This document shows, piece after piece, positions 1 through 6,491 of a stretch of DNA of 15,539 nt. The notes under the pieces were generated by a model, which was not told where the DNA came from, ran no database searches, and worked only from the letters and a program-made list of their open reading frames with translations. Position 1 is the stretch's first letter. Each line of letters opens with the position of its first letter. Position numbers and translations under genes: made by a program. This DNA comes from CBIHLX01 sp966210935 (GTDB lineage: Bacteria; Patescibacteriota; Saccharimonadia; Saccharimonadales; Saccharimonadaceae): assembly GCA_966210935.1 (NCBI GenBank), contig CBIHLX010000014.1:1-15539 (forward strand), written 5' to 3'.

Positions 1-397
1 CTCGATGGCAATCGGTCCGTGTCTCGTAGTCAATACGAATGCCATACGCACCGCCACCCGTGCCGCGCACATAGCTATATGCCGTCCCCGAAGGAGCCAC
101 TGGAAGCGTCAAAATATACTTTGGTGTCAATACGGTCTCGAGGGTCGTCAGAGCATACCCTGAATTATCATTACCAAAGACACCACTCGATATTACAGCC
201 CTCGGATATACACCGTTGTCGGCTCGATACTTCTCAAGCGCCTTTTGCACTGCGGCGATATCACTAGTGCGTGTATTGTCACGCGCCTTTTGCTGAATAC
301 TTGTGTAGCTAACGAGCGTAATAGATGCCAGCACACCAATAATCACGACGACGACAATCATTTCGACAACTGTAAAGCCTGTTGGTTTTTTTATCAT
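1..397 (-). CDS. Type IV pilin-like protein, N-terminal part (runs off window)
   Basis: Read on the minus strand from ATG at 397, this gives 132 codons before the window ends, so the C-terminus is missing. The start MIKKPTGFTVVEMIVVVVII is a class III signal peptide: a short basic leader, Gly7/Phe8 as the prepilin peptidase cleavage site, Glu at mature position +5, then a hydrophobic helix to about residue 30. The following stretch with RTSDIAAVQKALEKY and DNGVYP is typical of pilin and pseudopilin N-terminal helices. The product should be inserted in the membrane, processed by PilD and built into a pilus or pseudopilus. No good Shine-Dalgarno site lies before the ATG (only AAGG 2 nt away), and a -10 box ends 10 nt upstream, so the mRNA may be nearly leaderless. 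Which pilin subtype (major, minor, pseudopilin) cannot be told. Confidence 0.9.
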   Translation of the reverse strand, partial: MIKKPTGFTVVEMIVVVVIIGVLASITLVSYTSIQQKARDNTRTSDIAAVQKALEKYRADNGVYPRAVISSGVFGNDNSGYALTTLETVLTPKYILTLPVAPSGTAYSYVRGTGGGAYGIRIDYETRTDCHR

Positions 398-407
398 TAC
401 CTTATCA

Positions 408-416
408 GTTATAGCA
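408..416 (-). promoter_or_regulatory. Extended -10 promoter of the first pilin gene
   Basis: On the minus strand this reads TGCTATAAC, an extended -10 (TGn plus TATAAC). It ends 10 nt before the pilin ATG at 397. It is part of a 12-bp element, GCTTGTGCTATA (410-421), found identically before the second pilin gene at 11586-11597. No clear -35 was seen. Confidence 0.5.
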
Positions 417-464
417 CAAGCGCAATGAGAGAGCCACCTGTTACAGTAGCAGTGCCATGAGCAC

Positions 465-2477
465 CTACTCGCCAATCAACCGCCTAAAAGCCGCTTCGTC
501 AATAATCTGTGTACCGTATTGCTCAGCTTTCTTTAGCTTGCTTGCCCCTACTTTGCCGCCCGCCACAAGATAAGTCGTATCTTTGGCGACACTTGTCTGA
601 AATCCACCACCAAGCGCACGAATGCGATCAGCCGCCTCGTCACGGCTCATACTCTCGAGCGTACCCGTCACAACAAAATTTTGCCCAGCAAGTGCGCCTG
701 ATCTCAGTTCAAAATACGGTCGCACACCGAGCTGCGTAAATTTATCGAGTAGCTGTAAGTTATCTTCGTCGGCAAACCACGCTAGGATCGACTCGGCAAC
801 AACCGTCCCAATACCATCAATCGCGAGCAGTTGACCCAAGGTTGCGCTACGTAGAGCTTCAATTGATTCAAATGCCTTGGCAAGATCGATTGCCGTTTGT
901 GCGCCGACATGACGAATCCCAAGACCTAAAATAAATCTCTCAAGTGCAGGCGTACGCTTGGCGGCTATGGCGTCAATCAATTTCTGTGCCGATATGTCCG
1001 CAAACCGGTCTAACTCTAGTAGCTGCTCCTTGCTGAGCGTATAGATATCGGCAATGTCCTTCACTAGTCCAGCATCAATCAGCGCTGCAACATTTTTCTC
1101 ACCCAAGGTATCGATATCGAGCGCGCCTTTTGAGGCGTAGTACTCTAGTGCTCGCTTTAGTAGCAGTTCACTGCTCGCACCCTTAACACGATACACCGCT
1201 TCACCCGCCGGACGAACAAATGTCAGCTCAGGATACTGCCTAGCTAGCGCCACTTTATAATCAAAATGTTCAGCATCCTTAGGGCGCAGTTCGGTGACAA
1301 CGCTTTCAACCTGCGGGATAATATCACCCGCTTTAAAAATAACAACCGTATCACCAATACGAACATCAAGGCGTGCAATCTCATCGGCATTGTGAAGACT
1401 AGCGTGCTGAACAGTCGTCCCCGCTACAACAACCGGATCAAATACCGCAACTGGAGTAGCCGCACCGGTACGCCCGATACTAATAACAATATCGCGCACA
1501 ATAGTCGTTGCCTGCTCGGCGGCATACTTGTACGCCACAGCCGCACGCGGTTGCTTACCTACTACGCCTAGCGCACGGTACTGTTCGCGGTCGTTAACTT
1601 TAATGACAAGACCATCAGTGTTAAACGGTAGCGTTTCACGCCTAGTGTCCCACTCGTTAACAAAAGCCATCACATCCTCAAGACTTGTAAACGTGCGCGC
1701 CTCTTGATTGCGATTAAGTCCTAGTTCCGAAATAATTCGATACGCGGCGTCATATGTCGGCACCTCCGAAGGGTCGTCACGCAGGAGGTCATAGGCTCGA
1801 AAATGCAGTGGCCGTTCCGCGACGAGACGTGGATCAAGCTGGCGGATTGTCCCAGCTGCTAAGTTGCGCGGATTGGCAAAAACGGGCTCACCGGCCGCGC
1901 TGCGCCGCGCATTCAGCGCTTCAAAGTCTTTTTTGAGCATGACAATCTCACCCCTGATCTCCGTTCTCCCTTGCAGGAACCGTGCGTACTCAGTAGATGA
2001 GCGAAGTCGGAGCGGAACGTTTTTGATAGTGCGCACATTCATCGTCACGTCCTCCCCGATATAACTGTCGCCACGAGTCACAGCGCGCACCAGAACGCCG
2101 TCTTCATAGATGAGCGCACACGCCAGGCCATCCATTTTGATATCGGCAAAAAACTCATGCGTACGACCAGGCAGTAGCTTGTCCATACGCGCCACCCACG
2201 CCTCCACCTCGCTCTTATCAAACACATCATTAAGGCTCAGCATGCGACTACTATGACGTACCTTCTGGAAGCCGCCCTTTAGTTCACTGCCCACACGCTG
2301 CGTCGGACTATCGGCAGTAATTAGCTCGGGATGCTCGACCTCAAGCTTCTTCAACTCGGCAAATATACTATCGTACACCGCATCGCTAACCGAAGGTGTA
2401 TCGTTAACGTGGTATTCGTAACTATATTTATTGATCAACTCACGAAGTTCATCAATTCGCTGCTGGGGCTGCGTCAT
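465..2477 (-). CDS. ligA: NAD+-dependent DNA ligase LigA, zinc-finger cysteines absent
   Basis: This enzyme seals nicks in duplex DNA during replication and repair, using NAD+ to adenylate itself. I place the start at ATG 2477 (670 aa), with AAAGG 9 nt upstream, rather than the TTG two codons earlier. The order is that of full-length LigA: domain Ia (about 1-60), the adenylation domain with catalytic Lys114 in IKMDG, the RNLAAGTIRQ and DGLVIKVND motifs, the OB fold (to about 400), helix-hairpin-helix repeats (about 445-575) and a C-terminal BRCT domain (about 593-670, NFVVTGTLESM). Length matches the family. The odd part is about residues 414-438, where the four-Cys zinc finger should lie: the CPxCG-type site reads QYPEL and the others are also replaced. 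The whole protein has a single Cys, beside the active site. It is the last gene of the lemA operon and overlaps the preceding gene by 26 bp. Confidence 0.97.
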   Translation of the reverse strand: MTQPQQRIDELRELINKYSYEYHVNDTPSVSDAVYDSIFAELKKLEVEHPELITADSPTQRVGSELKGGFQKVRHSSRMLSLNDVFDKSEVEAWVARMDKLLPGRTHEFFADIKMDGLACALIYEDGVLVRAVTRGDSYIGEDVTMNVRTIKNVPLRLRSSTEYARFLQGRTEIRGEIVMLKKDFEALNARRSAAGEPVFANPRNLAAGTIRQLDPRLVAERPLHFRAYDLLRDDPSEVPTYDAAYRIISELGLNRNQEARTFTSLEDVMAFVNEWDTRRETLPFNTDGLVIKVNDREQYRALGVVGKQPRAAVAYKYAAEQATTIVRDIVISIGRTGAATPVAVFDPVVVAGTTVQHASLHNADEIARLDVRIGDTVVIFKAGDIIPQVESVVTELRPKDAEHFDYKVALARQYPELTFVRPAGEAVYRVKGASSELLLKRALEYYASKGALDIDTLGEKNVAALIDAGLVKDIADIYTLSKEQLLELDRFADISAQKLIDAIAAKRTPALERFILGLGIRHVGAQTAIDLAKAFESIEALRSATLGQLLAIDGIGTVVAESILAWFADEDNLQLLDKFTQLGVRPYFELRSGALAGQNFVVTGTLESMSRDEAADRIRALGGGFQTSVAKDTTYLVAGGKVGASKLKKAEQYGTQIIDEAAFRRLIGE

Positions 2478-3531
2478 CTTCAACTACCTTTCTGTAAAGT
2501 ATATACACGTAAGCAGCGACGGTTATCACTGTGATTGAGCCAAGAATCAAAAGCATAAATGGCACAATAGGTAACCATGAGATAGCCGACACAGTTACCT
2601 TAAGCCATGCATCAATCATAATTATCGGCAGCAGAATTACCGCCCATGCCATAAGCGTCAGTAGGCCCGCCCACAACAGACGTAGCAAGATCCTCACTCT
2701 CCGCCCCACTACAAGATCTCCTGCGGTGCGTAGCGCCTGCATCGGATACATGCCAGGCAAAGTGACGACAATGAGTGCAAGTAATGTGCTCGTTGCCCAA
2801 TAAAGCGAGAGCGCAACAAGGAGCGTTGCAGCGGCCCAGAACAGCATCGCCTCAACTCCGCCCGCCAACAACCCCGACGCAGTTGCGGCAGTATACCCCA
2901 GCCCTACAAGTGCCAATGGAAGGAGCTGCAAGACCAGCACCAACGACACAAGAAAAGTCGGTAGAATCGGTGTTCCAGCATTATACAAACCATCACGAAG
3001 ACGAGGTGATTGGCCGGCAAGGATGGCCCGTAACAACCAAACAGTCGTCAACCAGGTCAAGAGTCCAATCAAGCCTGCGTAAATCTGCTGAGACGCATCA
3101 ACTTGGGCACCCACGCCGCCCGATACGGCCGACAGGAAGACGAGGCTCGCCTGCTCAACAGCACCCCAGCCACCACTCACCATCTCTTCGCCAGCCAAAC
3201 GAATTACACCAGTTAGCTCACTATACGCCTCTTCGGATGTCATACCAACCAGCAAAGCAGTCAATATAGCGTAGGTGACCGTCAATAGTCCGAATAACTT
3301 TTTATGTACCCAAAGCAGACGCCACACTTGCACCGAGAATCCCCAGTAGCCAGGAAGCTCCAGTGAACGAATGGCGTCGCGGCGTCGAGTCAGCTGAAAA
3401 CTACGATGCGGGCGCCGCTTCAAGAACAAGCCCACGCGGCTATTCAAAAACTCATACAGAGACTGAACTCTTGTATACCTTAATGCTGCTTGAATAACAG
3501 GAATAAGAGAAGGTCGGCGTGATGCGGTCAT
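2452..3531 (-). CDS. Polytopic membrane protein of unknown function
   Basis: I do not recognise this 359-aa protein. It has an Arg-rich cytoplasmic N-terminus of about 75 residues (RRP, KRRPHR, TRRR) followed by hydrophobic segments near 78-96, 149-170, 190-211, 222-257 (long enough for two), 281-307 and 318-345, giving about six or seven membrane spans and a short acidic C-tail. No catalytic motif was seen, and it has no Cys. It starts 8 bp after the htpX stop with only a weak AAAG before ATG 3531, and its end overlaps ligA by 26 bp, so it is most likely co-transcribed and translationally coupled. It is the only gene in the window that clearly ends with TGA. Its place after lemA-htpX hints at membrane-protein quality control or envelope stress, but that is inference from position only. 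Confidence 0.85.
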   Translation of the reverse strand: MTASRRPSLIPVIQAALRYTRVQSLYEFLNSRVGLFLKRRPHRSFQLTRRRDAIRSLELPGYWGFSVQVWRLLWVHKKLFGLLTVTYAILTALLVGMTSEEAYSELTGVIRLAGEEMVSGGWGAVEQASLVFLSAVSGGVGAQVDASQQIYAGLIGLLTWLTTVWLLRAILAGQSPRLRDGLYNAGTPILPTFLVSLVLVLQLLPLALVGLGYTAATASGLLAGGVEAMLFWAAATLLVALSLYWATSTLLALIVVTLPGMYPMQALRTAGDLVVGRRVRILLRLLWAGLLTLMAWAVILLPIIMIDAWLKVTVSAISWLPIVPFMLLILGSITVITVAAYVYILYRKVVEDDAAPAAN

Positions 3532-3539
3532 AACTTTAT

Positions 3540-4421
3540 CTACATTCTGTGCGCATTGCCACGGAGACGTGCAACACGCTCTTCAAGTGGCGGGTGTGTG
3601 CTAAATAGCTTGCTAATAAAACTTGCCTTCAATGGGTTATTGAAGAATAGGTGAGCCGTAGACGTGCTCTGATGTTGCATCGGTCGACCGTAGTGCTGCA
3701 GCTTTTCAAGTGCAAGCGCCAGGCCCTCTGCATCACGCACCGTCATAGCACCGGTTGCGTCAGCTAGATATTCACGCTGACGGCTGATCGCCATCTGGAT
3801 GAGCATCGCAAGTACTGGCGCGATCAAGATCAAGACAATACCGATAATTAATACTATCGGATTTGTACCGCTACCCTCACGACGATCGCCACCAAACCAG
3901 AACATTTGAATAGCCAAGTCCGACAAGATACCGATAGCGCTCACAAGGCCAAAGGCAATCATACCTACTCGGATGTCGTAGTTCTGTACATGCCCCATTT
4001 CGTGCGCCATCACCGCTTCAAGTTCGCGGTCATCCATAACCTCCATAATGCCAGTTGTAGCGGCCACCATGGCGTGCTTTGGATCGCGACCGGTCGCCAT
4101 AGCATTTGGCGCCGGGTCATCGATAATATACACCTTCGGAGTTGGCATACCTGTGGCAATCGCAAGATTTTCGACTATACGATAAAGACGCGGGTTATCA
4201 CGCTTCTCAATTTCACGGGCACCGGTCATTGCAATAGCAAGCCTACTGGCAGCAAAGTACTGAATGAGCGCGTATACGGCAGCAGCACCAATCACCCAGT
4301 AGGCAATAGACTGATTACCGTAAACATAGCTCACCGCCCAGCCAATTGCACCGATCATGCCGATAAACAGAGCCATGATCAGTAGCGTATTGCGCTTATT
4401 GGCGGCAATGGAGGTATACAT
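3540..4421 (-). CDS. htpX: HtpX-type membrane zinc metalloprotease
   Basis: HtpX is an M48-family protease that cuts damaged or misfolded membrane proteins, with its active site facing the cytoplasm. The 293-aa product has two N-terminal membrane helices (about 13-33 and 36-56), the zinc motif HEMGH (His140, Glu141, His144) within VMAHEMGHVQNYD, two further helices (about 150-172 and 187-212), and the third zinc ligand Glu217 in QREYLAD. The PPLEERVARL element near the C-terminus is also typical of the family. Length matches. A perfect AGGAGG lies 7 nt before ATG 4421, which fixes the start, and the gap to the lemA stop is 15 bp. LemA next to HtpX is a common bacterial pairing, so the two are probably one functional unit. 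Confidence 0.97.
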   Translation of the reverse strand: MYTSIAANKRNTLLIMALFIGMIGAIGWAVSYVYGNQSIAYWVIGAAAVYALIQYFAASRLAIAMTGAREIEKRDNPRLYRIVENLAIATGMPTPKVYIIDDPAPNAMATGRDPKHAMVAATTGIMEVMDDRELEAVMAHEMGHVQNYDIRVGMIAFGLVSAIGILSDLAIQMFWFGGDRREGSGTNPIVLIIGIVLILIAPVLAMLIQMAISRQREYLADATGAMTVRDAEGLALALEKLQHYGRPMQHQSTSTAHLFFNNPLKASFISKLFSTHPPLEERVARLRGNAHRM

Positions 4422-4436
4422 CTCTTATCCTCCTAC

Positions 4437-4994
4437 TTAGAAGCGAACTTCAACCGGCTTTTCGGCAGTAGCGCGATCTTCGGTTTCGTAAAATTCACGC
4501 TCAGTAAAGCCAAGTGACTTAGCAAAAATGTTGTTTGGGAACTGCTGGATCTTCGTGTTGAGGTCACGAACGCCACCGTTGTAGAAACGACGAGCAGCCT
4601 GAATCTTGTCTTCGGTGTCAACAAGCTCCTGCTGGAGCTCAACAAAGTTGTGGCTTGCCTTCAGGTCTGGGTATGCTTCGGCAACAGCGAAGAGACTCTT
4701 GAGAGCGCCCTCAAACTGATTTTCTGCTTCAGCCGTCTCTTTAACGCCATGCGCGTTCAGAGCATTAGTTCGTGCCTCTGTTACCTTTTCAAAGACACCC
4801 GACTCATGGGCCGCGTAACCTTTGACAGTGTTTACAAGGTTTGGAATAAGGTCGAGACGGCGCTTCAGCTGAATAGTAATATCACTCCAGGCTTCATCAA
4901 CGCGCAGCTTCAAGGCAACAAGTGCGTTGTACGTTACCCACAAAAAGATGCCGATTAAAGCAACGATTCCTAATACGATCCATAGTGCAGTCAT
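4437..4994 (-). CDS. lemA: LemA family protein
   Basis: This 185-aa protein has a single N-terminal membrane helix (about 4-24) followed by a helical domain. The block of about 30-65, with VDEAWSDITIQLKRRLDLIP and NLVNTVKGYAAHE, is the hallmark of the LemA family, and the later YNGGVRDLN and FP.NIFAKSLGF elements fit its C-terminal half. LemA proteins are envelope-associated and of unclear biochemical role; their genes often sit beside htpX or TPM-domain genes, as here. It is the first gene of the operon. The start at ATG 4994 follows AAGGGG at 5006-5011 (11 nt spacing), and an extended -10 lies at 5037-5045, giving a 5' leader of about 35 nt. Confidence 0.96.
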   Translation of the reverse strand: MTALWIVLGIVALIGIFLWVTYNALVALKLRVDEAWSDITIQLKRRLDLIPNLVNTVKGYAAHESGVFEKVTEARTNALNAHGVKETAEAENQFEGALKSLFAVAEAYPDLKASHNFVELQQELVDTEDKIQAARRFYNGGVRDLNTKIQQFPNNIFAKSLGFTEREFYETEDRATAEKPVEVRF

Positions 4995-5036
4995 TTTTTG
5001 GTATTCCCCTTCAGGTCCTTATGGTTGTGTACCTAT

Positions 5037-5045
5037 AGTATAGCA
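5037..5045 (-). promoter_or_regulatory. Extended -10 promoter of the lemA-htpX-ligA operon
   Basis: The minus strand reads TGCTATACT, a TGn-extended -10 box. Expected transcription start is near 5030, about 36 nt before the lemA ATG, leaving room for its Shine-Dalgarno site. No convincing -35 hexamer was found at 16-18 nt. Confidence 0.55.
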
Positions 5046-5076
5046 TTTTCACCTCTGATTTTCGAGTTATACGGGC

Positions 5077-5113
5077 AATTAAAAAATGACTCGCTAGGAG
5101 TCATTTTTTAATT
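5077..5113 (-). terminator. Intrinsic terminator of the tRNA-Cys/tRNA-Leu unit
   Basis: There is a perfect 16-bp inverted repeat (arms 5077-5092 and 5098-5113) with a 5-nt loop. On the minus strand the right arm ends in a run of six T, as in a Rho-independent terminator. The first base of the stem is the final A of the encoded CCA of tRNA-Leu(TAA). The repeat is symmetric and A/T-flanked, so it could act in both directions; it also insulates the lemA promoter from tRNA transcription. Confidence 0.85.
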
Positions 5114-5199
5114 GGTGCGCAGAGCGGGACTTGAACCCGCACGACCGTGAGGCCAAGAGATTTTAAGTCTCTCGTGTCTACCAATTCCACCATCCGCGC
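5113..5199 (-). tRNA. tRNA-Leu (anticodon TAA)
   Basis: The minus strand folds as a class II tRNA of 87 nt. The acceptor stem GCGCGGA pairs with TCTGCGC (one G-T pair), the anticodon arm has stem AGAGA/TCTCT around loop CTTAAAA (anticodon TAA), a long variable arm is present, and the T arm is GCGGG-TTCAAGT-CCCGC. The discriminator is A and the 3' CCA is encoded. It lies 3 bp after tRNA-Cys and is presumably cut from one shared precursor. Confidence 0.96.
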
Positions 5200-5202
5200 A
5201 TT

Positions 5203-5276
5203 TGGAGGCACGTACGGGAGTCGAACCCGTCTACAAGGTTTTGCAGACCTCTGCGTAACCGCTCCGCCAACGCGCC
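5203..5276 (-). tRNA. tRNA-Cys (anticodon GCA)
   Basis: The minus strand folds as a 74-nt tRNA. Acceptor stem GGCGCGT pairs with ACGTGCC, the anticodon arm is GAGGT-CTGCAAA-ACCTT with anticodon GCA, and the T arm is GACGGGTTCGACTCCCGT. The discriminator base is U, the known identity element of tRNA-Cys, and CCA is encoded. It is the first tRNA of a two-tRNA unit, with its 5' end about 7 nt after the predicted transcription start. Confidence 0.96.
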
Positions 5277-5289
5277 ATCCTGGTTTTTT

Positions 5290-5298
5290 ATTATATCA
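5290..5298 (-). promoter_or_regulatory. Extended -10 promoter of the tRNA-Cys/tRNA-Leu unit
   Basis: The minus strand reads TGATATAAT, a consensus -10 with the TGn extension. Expected start is near 5283, leaving a leader of about 7 nt before tRNA-Cys. The same 9-mer occurs at 7108-7116. The region at -35 does not resemble TTGACA. The promoter lies in the gap after the PH-like gene, whose transcripts may also read into the tRNAs. Confidence 0.65.
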
Positions 5299-5329
5299 GA
5301 TGCCAACCTCGACGAGCAGAAGATTCCAG

Positions 5330-5827
5330 CTAGAGCTGGTTATATTCCAGACTGTGACGCTCAATTGCTTTAACAAAATGGCGAACAGATTTCTGATTAA
5401 AGGTATTGATGACAAAATCATCGACTTGCGTATGAAGCACCACAGTCGTTAGCAGTATCTTATGGGCATGACTCACGCCACGCACAGATGCGTAGCTAAT
5501 TTCGTCATCTCGTACGTAGAGCGGCTTTTTATCAATAAACAGCACACGGCGATCAGTCGCGACCATCATAACAATCCCCACCGACTGCCAGCCGTACACA
5601 ACACCCTCGAGATGCTCGTCGGGATGAATGACGCTCGGCAGGTAGCGTGCCTCCATCATTGTTTGACCATAAAACGAAGCACCAAGGAGTTTCAATTCCT
5701 CAATCACCCGAGCATGATGCTTATTGAAATCAATATTAGAAAAATCCACTCCAGGCGCATCTAGGGGCGCCTGGGGGCGAACTGGCTCCGGTATGTTTTT
5801 CGAAGGATCTGACGGATTAGGTTGCAT
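5330..5827 (-). CDS. PH-domain-like protein (YokE-type bacterial PH fold)
   Basis: The 165-aa protein has a Pro-rich, probably disordered N-terminus (about 1-25), a short helical linker (about 35-50), and then a compact domain of about 110 residues. Its pattern, with HPDEHLEGVVYGW, MVATDRRVLFIDKK, DEISYASVRGVS and a closing strand TTVVLHTQVDDFVI, matches bacterial PH-like domains of the YokE/bPH type: seven strands closed by a C-terminal helix. There is no signal peptide or membrane span, so it is probably cytoplasmic. The molecular role of these domains is largely unknown. ATG 5827 is preceded by GAGGAG at 11 nt. It is transcribed toward the tRNA pair and divergently from the CarS-like gene. 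The domain call is by pattern recognition only. Confidence 0.8.
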   Translation of the reverse strand: MQPNPSDPSKNIPEPVRPQAPLDAPGVDFSNIDFNKHHARVIEELKLLGASFYGQTMMEARYLPSVIHPDEHLEGVVYGWQSVGIVMMVATDRRVLFIDKKPLYVRDDEISYASVRGVSHAHKILLTTVVLHTQVDDFVINTFNQKSVRHFVKAIERHSLEYNQL

Positions 5828-5852
5828 AGGACACTACACTCCTCATGCCATG

Positions 5853-5861
5853 ATTAAACCA
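5853..5861 (-). promoter_or_regulatory. Possible extended -10 for the PH-like gene
   Basis: The minus strand reads TGGTTTAAT: a TGn extension followed by a 5-of-6 match to TATAAT. The expected start near 5846 would give a leader of about 18 nt containing the GAGGAG site. No -35 was seen. Confidence 0.35.
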
Positions 5862-5910
5862 CTCAAAAAGGCAAGAAGTAGTGACAATTATTACTTTTTA
5901 CCCTAGCCGA

Positions 5911-5922
5911 CAGTATATACTG
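5911..5922. promoter_or_regulatory. 12-bp perfect palindrome in the divergent PH-like/CarS intergenic region
   Basis: CAGTATATACTG is its own reverse complement and contains a TATACT on each strand. On the plus strand, TATACT at 5916-5921 would start transcription near 5928, about 6 nt before the CarS-like ATG and inside or after its GGGAG site at 5922-5926. It could be a -10 region or an operator. I cannot decide between these, and chance is possible. Confidence 0.3.
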
Positions 5923-5933
5923 GGAGAAACCTT

Positions 5934-6491
5934 ATGTTACAAGATATTGCATTCGCCTTCTGGTTTCTGCTCCCCGCAGCTATTGCCAATGCCGCTCCGG
6001 TGCTGAGCGCAGCTATCCCAGCTCTTAAGCAATGGGATAGTCCAATTGATGGCGGTCGAACACTACACGGCAAGGCCCTACTCGGACCGCACAAAACTTG
6101 GCGTGGACTCATCAGTGGCGTCGTAGCCGCCACTGCAGTACTCTGGATTCAGCAGCTTGCCTATACACACGGGAACTGGGCGCAGTTCATGTCAGGCCCA
6201 GTTAACTACGAAATGTTACCCATCCTCATCCTTGGCCCACTGTTTGCTATCGGCGCGCTCGGTGGTGACGCAGTTGAGAGCTTCTTCAAGCGGCAGCACG
6301 GCATCAAGTCGGGTAGCGCCTGGGTGCCATTTGATCAGATCGATTACATTATCGGCGCAATCATCGCCAGCCTGCCTATCGTTATAGCAACCGCACCTCA
6401 GTACATATGGATGCTGCTACTATGGTTTGGCATGCACCTTCTCTTTAGCTATATCGGCTGGCTTATAGGCCTCAAAAAAGACCCTATTTAA
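5934..6491 (+). CDS. CDP-archaeol synthase (CarS)-like CTP:lipid-phosphate cytidylyltransferase
   Basis: This 185-aa polytopic protein belongs to the CarS/DUF46 branch of the phosphatidate cytidylyltransferase superfamily. Family members condense CTP with a lipid phosphate to give a CDP-activated lipid at the membrane. Visible signatures are PIDGG (37-41), GPHKTWRG (51-58), GGDAVESFFKR (110-120), then GIKSGSAW and PFDQIDY (132-138), which carry the conserved Asp, Lys and Arg residues. Hydrophobic segments lie near 7-29, 58-76, 94-110, 136-153 and 157-180. GGGAG at 5922-5926 lies 7 nt before the ATG. In Bacteria the substrate is more likely phosphatidic acid than an archaeal ether lipid; that is inference. 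It is one of two plus-strand genes here, and its 3' end overlaps by 8 bp the opposing CDP-alcohol phosphatidyltransferase gene, the likely next step. Confidence 0.88.
   Translation: MLQDIAFAFWFLLPAAIANAAPVLSAAIPALKQWDSPIDGGRTLHGKALLGPHKTWRGLISGVVAATAVLWIQQLAYTHGNWAQFMSGPVNYEMLPILILGPLFAIGALGGDAVESFFKRQHGIKSGSAWVPFDQIDYIIGAIIASLPIVIATAPQYIWMLLLWFGMHLLFSYIGWLIGLKKDPI

Noticed and set aside
445..469. Hairpin after ligA (9 bp with a 2-nt bulge, loop 456-460)
   Set aside because: It overlaps the ligA stop and has no T run on the minus strand, so it is not convincing as an intrinsic terminator.
2478..2483. Earlier TTG start for ligA
   Set aside because: The ATG at 2477 has AAAGG at a proper 9-nt distance; the TTG would have only 3 nt.
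2775..3269. 164-residue plus-strand open frame
   Set aside because: It is antisense to the membrane protein gene, has no recognisable domain or start signal, and shows biased, low-complexity composition.
3906..4385. 159-residue plus-strand open frame
   Set aside because: It is a shadow of htpX; its composition (many His, Asn) reflects the complementary codons of a real gene.
5326..5339. Inverted repeat CCAGCT-AG-AGCTGG at the end of the PH-like gene
   Set aside because: It is short, covers the stop codon and has no following T run; probably chance or a minor structure.
5877..5900. Weak AAGTA/TACTT repeat followed by T residues
   Set aside because: There are only about five pairs with a long loop, and no gene on the plus strand ends before it.
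5934..6491. Recent transfer of carS from Archaea
   Set aside because: The family also occurs in Bacteria, and nothing in the local base composition or flanks marks a transfer; a phylogeny would be needed.
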